Assembly: GCA_019188255.1 (NCBI GenBank)
Contig: JAETXT010000004.1
Span: 5,022,001-5,086,000, forward strand
From: Verticillium longisporum
Taxonomy: Eukaryota > Ascomycota > Sordariomycetes > Glomerellales > Plectosphaerellaceae
Direction: 5' to 3'
Length of the DNA: 64,000 nt
Shown: piece after piece, positions 11,244 through 20,244 of the stretch
Numbering within the stretch: position 1 is the stretch's first letter
How the letters are laid out: each line of letters opens with the position of its first letter
Translations under genes and position numbers: made by a program
The notes under the pieces: generated by a model
Told to the model about the DNA's origin: nothing
What the model saw: only the letters and a program-made list of their open reading frames with translations
Database searches by the model: none

Positions 11244-13303
11244 TCACACCGCTTCCGCACGACCATCTTTAGGCTTGTCCTCCGGCTTCTCCTGAGGCTT
11301 GTCCTCTGGCTTCTCTGCTGGCCTTTCTTCTGGCTTGCCTTCTGGCATTTCTTTGGGCTGCTCCCCTGGGTTCTCCTTGGGCTTTTCCTGCTTATCATCA
11401 GGTTTCCCTGCAGAAGTATCCTCTGGCTTGCCCTCTGGCTTCTCCTCCGGTTTGTCCACCGGTTTGTCTTCCTGCTTCGTCTCTGGCTTCTGCTCTGGCG
11501 TGACTTGTGGCTTCTCCTCGGGCTTGGTTTCTGCCTTGTCTTGCGGCTTCATTTCAGGCTTAAGCTCCGGCTTGACGTCAGGCTTGGCCTCCAGCTTGGC
11601 CGCCTGCTTCTCAGGCTTCTTCACTGGCTTCTTCGTCCCAATGACCGGCGCCGCCTCGCCACTGCACAGCTTCTGCAACGGGATAAACGGCTCGTCAGCG
11701 GCATCCGTAAAAACGCCACCAAACTCATCCTCGAGCTCCACGTTCTCCGGGTACCGGTGCGCGACAACCCAAATCCGCCCATCAATGGGCCGCGGGTGTA
11801 TGGGCTCGTCGGCCTGGATGGCGCGGACAGCGGCGCGTAGCAGGGGCCGCAGGACGGGGAAGAACCACGAGTCGTAGTACTTGTCGACAAAGGCCTTCTT
11901 GCTGCAAGTGTTGTGGTAAAAGGCGTAGATGTGGCGCGTGGCCGTGTTCGTGCCGAGGCGGAGGCCGGCGATCCAGGCGCGGGCCGAGTCGACGGGCCGC
12001 TCGTCATCGAGGAGGGCGTCGAAGAGGCGGCGCAGGCCGCGGTAGAGTGGCGCCGGCATCTGGATGGTGTAGCCGGCATCGAGGACGCCGGCGGCCTTCT
12101 CGACCGTGGCGGTGCGATCGTGGTTGGCGAAGCGGAGGCGGCGCATGAACTTTCGTTGTGGCACTGCGTCTGCGTGATGGCGTAGTCTGTGTCGAGGAAG
12201 GCGTGGTACTCGGTCACGTCGTGGCCGTCGCGCCGCGGCTCAGGAAACGTGTAGTCGTCGCGCCCCCGGGGAAGACGCCGTCGTTGAGGTCGAGGGCGCG
12301 CTGGTACTCCTGCCGCGCGTAGAGCGTCGAGACGTAGTACTGGTCCGAGTTGTGGTACTTGTACTCCGGGTCGAACGTCTCCTCGATGAGCGCCAGCGTC
12401 GCGTCGATCAGGGTCCGCAGGTCGCCCAGCGGCCCGATGACGGTGCCTGAGTTGACGAAGCGCGAGTCGCTGAACGGCAGGCCGCCGGTGCCCGTCTCAG
12501 GGCCCCAGACGTAGCGGGGCAGGGTGGAAAAGGGGACGAGCCAGCAGCGCGGGTCGCGCTGCTTCTCGTCGCCGTTGCCGCTGCTGGGGAAGCACCCCTT
12601 GTCGGTGCCCCAGAGGACCGTCTGGCGCAGGCCCTTGGAGTGCACTTCCTCGACGGTAAGGCCACGCTGATCGGCTAGTCTCTGATCGGCGGCGGCGGCG
12701 ACGTCAAAGTAACGCTGGATCAGGGTCTCGGCGGGGATCTGGGCGAGGACGTCAAAGCCGTCGACGACAATGACAAGATCATCATCCTCGCCGGCAGCGG
12801 GGCCGTGAAGATAGCGAGTAATGGCCCGCAGCTTTGCAATGTGAGCCGCCTTGGCGTCAAACTCGCCAGTGGCCTTGTAGCCGACAAGCACGGGAATCGG
12901 AAAGCGGTTGACGAGGGCTGAGGCCACGACGGCGCACACGGGCGGCTTCACCAGCGTCGTCGGGACGAGATAATGCAATCGGGAGATTCTGCCGAGGCTT
13001 GTTACGTGTGGCCGTGCCCCTGGACCGGCCTGGGGAGTACTCGATGGTGATTCTGTGGGCTTTTCGGGCGTCTTGGTCTCGGCTCCCGTGGGTTGCGCCG
13101 TGTGTAACATAGATTCTAGGGAAGAACGAGATGTATCCTACCGCACCATGTTAATAAACGAACGACGGCCAAGTCGCAACGGACTTCTGCGACCGAACTA
13201 TGAATCTGCCTACCCTGTACTGAATGACCAGTGCTGTGAAGAAAAGCAAGAGCAGGAAGCTGACAACACCGTAAGAGGTGCGCCGGGATGCGCTGGCAAG
13301 CAT
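11244..13303 (-). CDS. PLOD-like glycosyltransferase-type protein, frame broken twice
   Basis: Predicted Golgi/ER type II membrane protein of a fungal family resembling the glycosyltransferase domain of PLOD/procollagen enzymes. Exon 1 (13214-13303) encodes a signal anchor (SFLLLLFFTALVIQY). Exon 2 begins at 13137 after a 76-nt intron with a weak GTAGGC donor and a TTAAC branch point. Family features are SRLHYLVPTTL, the acidic DLVIVVDGFDV (DxD-like), RQTVLWGTDKGCFP and SRFVNSGTVIGPLGDLR. Two single bases are missing: in the C run 12263-12267 and the T run 12151-12153. Restoring both gives one frame to 11244 (about 661 residues). The tail (from about 11640 leftwards) is a lysine-proline-glutamate repeat. 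The breaks may be assembly errors or true mutations; function is inferred from motifs. Confidence 0.7.
11250..11640 (-). repeat. Degenerate 12-nt repeat encoding KPE-type tail
   Basis: The 3' end of the preceding gene is a degenerate coding repeat with a basic period of about four codons, giving units such as EKPEDKPQEKPEDKP. It covers roughly 130 residues. Its antisense reading gives a false leucine- and tryptophan-rich membrane-like frame on the plus strand. Confidence 0.75.
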
Positions 13304-15165
13304 AGCGGTGGTGTTGCTCGGGGATATCGAACCACGGAGTTGTATTACAGAAAAGAACAATCGTCTTACACGGGCTTCAACTACCCGATGGCAGTGAGAG
13401 GTCCTACAAGTGCCTGAAGAAAGTGCCTGGAGAAAAGGTTTGGATGTCCGGATGACAAGGTGGTCAGAAGAAGGGGGGCACAACACTGATGCGCGTTGAG
13501 ATAGGAGAACACAGATTGGCCACGAAGCATGGCCGGCTCTGAAGGACGCAGCGTCATCTTAAAGCAGAAACGGGGAAACAAGGGAACGGCGGGATGGACG
13601 AAGCAGAGTAAGAAGAATACAGTTGCCTACCCGCTTGGGACGCGGCACAGCACAATAGCTTGGCCCCGTTGGCGGCACAAGGTATTGGCTCGTCCTGAAC
13701 AGGATGATGGATCTCGTCTTCTCCACAGGACCTTTGCAAGCTGGGCATTCCTGGGCACGCCACCAAGGGGAGGACAAGAGAAGCGGCGAGGAGGCAGTCA
13801 AGCCTCGGGGCACTGGGGGGCCAGCGCTGGTCTCAGCCATCATACTTGTCTACGACAACATGTGGTTAGAGGTTCGGCTGCGTGGGTGTGGACATGGGCG
13901 CGAGACAGCCACAAGACGGCGACAGACATCCAAGGGGGGATGGAGAGCCCCATGGACATTGGCTGAGGCTTGTGCCCTGCGCCTGGCGCCCAGCTTCAGC
14001 GATGGAAGGAAAAGTGAGGCCAGGCCAGGTGACTGCTTGGAGGAGTGTCTGTGGTTCTCGTCTCCGCGCCTCGTCGATCGGATCGGTTTTGGGGGGGGAG
14101 ATGCCAAAGCAAGGGTGGCTGACAAGGGCTGAGGAGCCAGATCCCTGCAGCCAACACAATAGAGATGGGCGTTTCCAAGCGATGTTGGCGGATTTCGGAA
14201 CAAGAGCCAGGCTTGGCCATGGAGTATGCTGGAGAATTTGCACGCCAGCCAAGATGCTGGAAGAATGAGACGATGCAGGAGTGTCGTCTCGAGGACGGAC
14301 TTTCCCTTCCGGGAGACCCACCGTTGCCGCATCCTTGGTCTCTCCTTCTCTCACACACTTGAACAAGCAACATGTGGACGTGAAGGGTAAAAATGTCGGC
14401 GATGGCTGCAAGAGAGAGGTGTTTTTCTCGCACCTCATTTCGACGACACGAGAAACCTTACAGAAGCTGAGCTTGCTAAACGGTGCTGTGCCTCACTCGT
14501 GATTCAACTTTAACTCGCAAATAGAACCAACAGAGCGGGGGAGGTACATGTACCGTGCATTGGGGGCTCATTCGCAGCGTGCTGACGACGAGAGAAAGTA
14601 TCGGTACATCGGCCGCGTGAGGGGCACAGCCGGGGCTGGGCTGCAGCGACCCGAGACCCCTGAAGACGAGACGATAACGCACCTAATAGGCACCTACCTT
14701 AAGGTGACGACCTCGCTGAGAGATCCCTGGACCCCTGTGATCTGTGATCGGCCGCCCCCAAAACGTTGACAGCTGCCGACGTGGGAGGGACGGCCCACTA
14801 CCTCAAGAGACCTTAGCTGCCAGGCGCTTAAGGTACCTAGGTACCTACCTACCTCCTAGCTACCTACCTACCTCCTAGGTACCTACCTACCTCCTAGGTA
14901 CCTACCTACCTAGTAAGGTGGTAGGTAGGCCCTTTGCCGAGGGCGATCGCTGACACATCATCCACCATTCGGGGGAGGTACAGAGGAGGGGACAGCCCAG
15001 TGCTTGGAACTCGATGCATTTCCCCGCGATCCGACCTTTCGCCTGGCAGATCACAAACCCAGCTGCCGCAACCACAGACGCAACCACAGACGCAGCCAAC
15101 CCCCGCCCAGACGCCGTCGCTCCTCAGCTTCCACCCACAAGTCACAAGTCGTTCACCTCGCCAAC
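13304..15165. other. Divergent intergenic region
   Basis: About 1.9 kb between a minus-strand gene and the plus-strand Aim3-like gene, so it should hold both promoters. Between 13,530 and 14,440 several frames on both strands stay open for 130-190 codons, but none resembles a protein family. A tandem repeat near the right end is listed separately. Confidence 0.5.
14840..14915. repeat. Four tandem copies of a 19-bp unit
   Basis: The unit GGTACCTACCTACCTCCTA is repeated at 14840-14858, 14859-14877 (second base changed to C), 14878-14896 and 14897-14915 (last part diverged). It is preceded by a GGTACCTAGGTACC palindrome at 14832-14845. It lies about 250 bp upstream of the next start codon. Confidence 0.9.
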
Positions 15166-16571
15166 ATGCCCGACTTTGGCTCCATCGTCAAGGGCGGGTG
15201 GCATCCCGAGAAGAAGGGCACCACCTTCAAGGGCCAGATGGTGTGTAGCATTCCGTCCTTGTCTCACGACAATCTCCACCGTGCCACGCGATGCGCCACC
15301 ACGCAGCTTCACTGACATCCCTCGTAGAAAGGCCTCGTGGGAAGAGGCGACAAGGACAAGGACGAAGAGCGTGCCAATCACGTCGCTCGACCCATCGCCT
15401 CCCTGCGAGATCCAGCCTCCTTTGCTCCTCCGCCCAAGCGCACCGCAGACCAGCCTCTGCCGCCGCCCATCTCCCGCACGAGCACAGCATCCTCTGCGGC
15501 CGGCGGACCCCCGTCCTACAACGACTCGAACCGCTATGCTACCCAGCAGCAGCAGCAGTACGGCGCCGTCGCCGAGGAGGAGGACGACACGCTGGCCCCT
15601 CCGAAGCCCTACAGGGTCGACACGACCGGCCTCTCGACGTCCCATCTGCCGCCGCCCCCCAAAATGAAGAACATGGGCATCGCGCCGCCGCCCACCCCTC
15701 CCTCCGCTGCCTCCTCCGCCGCCAGGGCCCCGCCGCCGAGCCTGCCCCCGAGGTTACCACCCCGCACCCCCTCGGCCTCGACCACACCCGTCCAGAGCCC
15801 CGCGCCCACCGGCGGCCCCTCCAACTCGGCGAGCGGCGGTGGCGGCTACCTCAACCAGGGCGCCCTGAACCGTCTCGGCGCAGCCGGCGTCTCCGTCCCG
15901 GCCTTTGGCATCGGCAGATCCTCCTCTCCAGCCGCCCCGGCTCCAGCACCGGCCGCCGCGCCATCGCCGGCCCCGGCCCCCGCCGCCTCGCACATGAGCG
16001 AGCTCCAGAACCGCTTCTCCAAGCGCAGCAAGCCCTCCTTTGGCGCATCCTCGCCAGCCGGCGTTCCCACCGGCAGCTACGGCGCCACGAGCCCCCGCCC
16101 GCCGAGGGCACGACCAGGGCACAGAAGCAGGCGGCCCTGAGCACGGCGTCCAGCATCCACAAGGCCCCGTCCCCCGCCGGCTGGGCCGACGCGCGCTCCG
16201 CCGCCGGCACCCTGAACAACTTTCGCCAGCGCCACGGCGTCCAGGTCGCCTCGGGCGTCCGCACGGCTGGCGCGCTCAACCAAAAGTACGGCATTGCCGA
16301 CCGCGTGGGCGGGTACGCGGGGCAGGTGGGCGCGCAGCAGGAGGGCGTCACGCAGGGGCAGGGTCAGGCCGAAACCACGTCGACGGTCTCGTCGTCGTCG
16401 TCGGCGGTGCTGCCGCCGCCGGGGCTCGCGGGGAAGAAGAAGCCGCCGCCGCCGCCGCCGAAAAAGAAGCCTGCTCTGGCGGGGGTTCCGCAGCAGCAGC
16501 AGCAGTCGCCGTCTGCGGACGATGGGGATGCGCCGCCGCCGGTTCCCCTATCGACGAGACCACAGTGGTGA
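15166..16571 (+). CDS. Aim3-like proline-rich protein, one base missing
   Basis: Resembles the fungal proline-rich family usually named altered inheritance of mitochondria protein 3, associated with cortical actin. Exon 1 is 15166-15240 (MPDFGSIVKGGWHPEKKG), then a GTGTGT-TAG intron of 87 nt, and exon 2 is 15328-16571. Conserved blocks are KGLVGRGDKD, PIASLRDPASFAPPPKR, several polyproline stretches suitable for SH3 partners, GGGYLNQGALNRLGAAGVSVP, ELQNRFSKRSK, NNFRQRHGVQ and NQKYGIADRVGGYAG. The frame changes at the C run 16092-16096. One added C restores a single 439-residue reading, ending in PPPVPLSTRPQW. Composition is mostly disordered. The name is by family resemblance; the molecular function is not shown by the sequence. 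Confidence 0.75.
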
Positions 16572-17065
16572 TGCGTTTCTGATTGTCAATCTCTGGGTAC
16601 TATTTATTCAAGACAGAGTTTGTAGCGGGTGCGGTTCCTAGCATTAGAGGCGTTATGTTCTTTTCCTGACCTTGAGTATATATATATATATATAATATAT
16701 ATATATATACCTTGAGCGTACCATGCCGGCAACACAGCCACATTCTGATGAAAGGTATCACGGCACGCTGTTCATCATTCATCATCACAGACTGGGTACA
16801 TTTCAGATATGTGAAATTATGCATCAGCGGCAAAACGCCACCGACACGACTTTTTTTTGCTTTGCTACGGTTCTCATGAGGTATATGCCAAGGCAGATGG
16901 GCGATTCATCACTGGTGATTGACCAGGCGGCGCCATGATGGTGAGAGTTTGCTCTTCTCGTTATCGAAGGGCGGAATTTCGTGGACTACGTTATGAGATA
17001 TGAAGATTCTTCTTCTGCCGGAGGAATTTTGGGAGGGGGACGGCGGGACAGAACAAGATGTCTAT
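16572..17065. other. Convergent intergenic region
   Basis: Spacer of 494 bp between converging genes, holding both 3' ends. It contains a TA dinucleotide tract, listed separately. Confidence 0.5.
16677..16709. repeat. TA dinucleotide tract
   Basis: Thirty-three bases of alternating T and A with one phase slip near 16694, flanked on both sides by the 8-bp direct repeat ACCTTGAG (16669-16676 and 16709-16716). Confidence 0.9.
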
Positions 17066-17904
17066 TTAAACCTTCTCCTCCTTGAGGCCGTGCTTGAAGA
17101 CGACAATGTAGGGGGTGACGCCGTCCTCGCGGTAGTTCATCAGGACGATGCTGGGGGGCGAGTGAGTTAGCCTGGGAAATTGCTTCTTGGCGGTACCCTT
17201 TTCTTTTGGGCCATGCAGTGCCGTAGGGAGGGGCTGAATAGACTTACGCTCCGTCGGGGTTCATGGACTCGCCAGTGAAGAACTCCCAGTCCTTGAAGTT
17301 GGGGAGGAGGGTCTCCTTGACGTAAGTCTGGGCGCCCTTCTCGAACTTGGTGATCTCCTCAGCAGAGGCACCAGTCTCCTGGAGGTGGGCCTTGACGGCC
17401 TTCATGTAGCCCTTGAGGTAGGACAGGTAGCCCTTCTTGTCGAAGGAGGTGGACTGGAGGCGGAAAGAGTTGACAATGTTGTTGACCTTCACAACGTCGT
17501 CATCGAGAGCCTCCTCGGCCTCCTCAGCGGAAGCGTTGGCACCAGTGTCTGAGGGGAGATCGTCGTTAGCGAACGGAGCCTTGGGTGGCGGGGTACTGCT
17601 GCTTGGAGGGGGAGATTCCATTCAGCAGACGCGGGGAGGGTCAGTACGCACTGACGCTGACGGCGCCGAGCTCGATCATGGCGCAGTCGGCCTCGAAGAC
17701 GACACCGCCGACCTCCTTGAGGTCGTACGAGTCGGAGATGAGCTCGTCACCGGTGAGGATGTCCTGTTGTTGAGAGATGCGGGGTCAGCGATTCTGCAGT
17801 TTCAATTATTCCACTTCTGCCCCTCTTCCTACGTCGCATGCGCGGGGCATAGGAGGGGCCGAGGTAGATGTGGAGGCTCCATGGCGTACCTTGTAAATCT
17901 TCAT
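17066..17904 (-). CDS. TMA19: Translationally controlled tumour protein (TCTP)
   Basis: Conserved cytosolic protein associated with ribosomes and microtubules. Four minus-strand exons: 17890-17904 (only MKIYK), 17652-17763, 17248-17548 and 17066-17150. They give 170 residues, the normal TCTP length. Donors are GTACGC, GTGCGT and GTAAGT, and one intron has a GCTAAC branch point. Family signatures are [36 protein letters not shown], the basic-acidic coiled segment with [13 protein letters not shown], and the end [19 protein letters not shown] followed by the [13 protein letters not shown] strand. The start is fixed by the five-codon first exon, which agrees with yeast and animal TCTP. The upstream leader is pyrimidine-rich, as for many translation-related genes, but regulation is inferred only. 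Confidence 0.93.
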
Positions 17905-19071
17905 GTTGACGGTTGAAGGGGGGTTTGTGTCGTTGGTGATGTAAAAGAGAGTCGTAGGGAGACGGAGGTCCTTGTTGTAGTTCGGGCGGGAAGAGGTACA
18001 GGCGGGGTGAGAAAAGAATCTGATAAGTCTTTCTTCGCGCAAAATTGGAAAGTGGGAGGGGCGGCACCAGACTGGACGGCGAGTTGGTGGGGTTTTTGGC
18101 GCTAGGCCCAGGAGTGGCCTAGCCTCTTCTGCCCGTCGGTCCAGCTCTCGAGGCATGAGGTGGTCTGTGCCTCTACATTGCTGCTGAATTTTGTGCCTGA
18201 GGCTGCTGTACAAAGTTCTTCTCTTCCATTTGCGTGGGAAAGGTTAGGTGCCCGAAAAAGGGGGCGACGCAAGGGGAGAACCAGTAGATCATCAATAGCT
18301 TCGCCAGCCCTAGCAGCTGGCGACAGACGGAAGAGGCTGCAGGTCGTAATGGCAGACGAGCATTCTCCAATGGACAGGTGCGAATGCGAACCCGCGCTCA
18401 TGTCAGAGGTTACCTTCAGTCTACCGAGCCGAGCGCGCCTACATCCGAGTGCAGAGGCAGGGAGAGAGAGAGGCCTCTCTGTGTTGGGTGCACGTTTTCA
18501 GTGGCATGATGCGGCCTAACTTGGTCCCGAAACAGGAAACCAATGAAGCTTCAGAGTGCATGGCCAGTTCGTCAGGAATTCATCTATTTCAACAATACGC
18601 ACATCGTTCGATTCGCTCTGAAATCATAGCATCCTGCTCACTCATCTTCTGATCCGACATCAGTTTTGCCCCTCGTCGTCTCCAGCACTCAACACCAACT
18701 GTGATCGCCCACGTCAACAGCTGCAGGAGACACTTAGTCAGCCGCACCTCGCAGTGAGATCATCTCCGTCGCTCCCGAGACTCCACTCGCCACCTGCACG
18801 GCTCCACGTCCTCAGAGGTCCGTCGACCTCAAGTTTGACTTTCCCTCCCAATCTTTCCACGCCTACGTCCGTTCGACGACCCTACTTGTCGACCTTGCGA
18901 CCGCTTCAACTGCAGACACTCCTTTACACCCAGCTATCGATAATCACAAGCAACACAACACCGCCCTTTTTCACGATCTTTTCTTCACCCCGCAATACCG
19001 ACCATCTCGCCTTGGCCTCCGTTCTTCAACCTGGAAATTGAGTCGACCCATTGTCATCCCACCCGCCTGCC
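17905..19071. other. Divergent promoter region, TCTP and SUR2
   Basis: About 1.17 kb between two divergently transcribed genes. The last 400 bp before SUR2 are rich in C and T, as expected of a fungal 5' leader. No defined binding site was recognised. Confidence 0.5.
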
Positions 19072-20244
19072 ATGGTGAACGAGACCATGGCCACTGTCAT
19101 GGCCTCGACCAACGCGACTTGGTTTGACGACCTTCCGCCGCTCCCTTCCTACACGGAAAAGGCCATTCCAGACATTGTTCCCGGCATCCCGAACTTCTAC
19201 ATGTTCCCCATCCTGCCTATCATCATCTACTGGATCCTCTCCATCTTCTTCCACATTATCGACACATATGACGTTTGGCCGCAGTACCGTCTACACACGC
19301 CAGAGGAAATCACCAAGCGCAACCATGTCAGCCGCTACGAGGTCGCCCGTGACGTTGTCGTCCAACAGTTTATTCAAATCGGTATGGCCCTCTTCCTCGA
19401 CGCGACCGAGGCTGCCCAGATGATTGGTAGCGAAGAGTACGATGTCGCTGTCTGGGCTACGCGCGTGCGCCTCGCCCAGCGCGGACTTCCTGCTCTCCTT
19501 GGCTTCCTTGGCCTCAACGCTGCGACCATCTCGAAGAACATGTCGGCCTCTCACCCTCTGATTGCCGGCGCGCTTGCTGGCGGTCACTACCCGTCGCTAA
19601 TGAGCCCCTCCATCGACGGCGTCAACGCTGTGCCCACCTTTGCACTGTGGGAGCTTATGGTCGCCAAGGCTATCTACTGGGTCATCCTCCCGACCCTCCA
19701 GATTTTCATTGGCACAGTTCTGCTTGATACCTGGCAGTACTTCCTGCACCGCCTGATGCATGTCAACAAGTTTATGTACAGTAAGTGGTGTCATGTTGAT
19801 TTAAAATTATTCGACCCCAAACTGACCCCTGGCGACACAGCTACCTTCCACTCGCGCCACCACCGTCTCTATGTTCCTTACGCCTACGGCGCACTCTACA
19901 ACCACCCTGTCGAAGGTTTCCTGCTCGACACCCTCGGCGCCGGTCTCTCTTACAAGGTCACTTTCATGACCCAGAGACAGGGTCTGCTCTTCTTCTGCCT
20001 GTCGACGATCAAGACGGTCGACGACCACTGCGGCTATGCCCTGCCCTGGGATCCTATCCAGCACATTACGAGTAACAATGCTGCCTACCACGACATCCAC
20101 CACCAGACTTGGGGCATCAAGACCAACTTCTCCCAGCCCTTCTTCACCTTCTGGGACCGCTTCCTGAACACCAGGTACAAGGGCAACAGGCAGAACCGCC
20201 TGTTGGAGAAGGAGAAGGCAGTCGCCGCCGCCAAGACCCAATGA
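19072..20244 (+). CDS. SUR2: Sphinganine C4-hydroxylase SUR2
   Basis: Fatty-acid-hydroxylase-superfamily enzyme of the endoplasmic reticulum that adds the C4 hydroxyl to dihydrosphingosine to make phytosphingosine. Exons 19072-19780 and 19841-20244 give 370 residues. The three di-iron histidine clusters are present: HRLMH (about residue 225), HSRHH (about 239) and HDIHH (about 320), with several hydrophobic segments including YMFPILPIIIYWILSIFF. The 60-nt intron (GTAAGT to CACAG) is a multiple of three and has no stop, so a naive frame reads straight through. Splicing gives FMYTTFHSRHHRLYVPYAYG, which restores the usual family spacing. An upstream TTG was ignored; the ATG at 19072 is in good context (GCCATGG). 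Confidence 0.92.
   Translation: MVNETMATVMASTNATWFDDLPPLPSYTEKAIPDIVPGIPNFYMFPILPIIIYWILSIFFHIIDTYDVWPQYRLHTPEEITKRNHVSRYEVARDVVVQQFIQIGMALFLDATEAAQMIGSEEYDVAVWATRVRLAQRGLPALLGFLGLNAATISKNMSASHPLIAGALAGGHYPSLMSPSIDGVNAVPTFALWELMVAKAIYWVILPTLQIFIGTVLLDTWQYFLHRLMHVNKFMYSKWCHVDLKLFDPKLTPGDTATFHSRHHRLYVPYAYGALYNHPVEGFLLDTLGAGLSYKVTFMTQRQGLLFFCLSTIKTVDDHCGYALPWDPIQHITSNNAAYHDIHHQTWGIKTNFSQPFFTFWDRFLNTRYKGNRQNRLLEKEKAVAAAKTQ

Noticed and set aside
11193..11840. Plus-strand frame rich in leucine and tryptophan that looks like a membrane protein
   Set aside because: It is the antisense of the lysine-proline-glutamate repeat tail of the minus-strand glycosyltransferase-like gene; the repeat alone explains its composition.
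14840..14915. CRISPR-like array
   Set aside because: The units are directly adjacent with no spacers, and the genome is eukaryotic.
15291..15327. A 426-codon frame starting at 15291 as the Aim3-like gene start
   Set aside because: Its first half is out of the coding frame; the ATG at 15166 with a short first exon and the frame break at 16092-16096 explain the conserved blocks.
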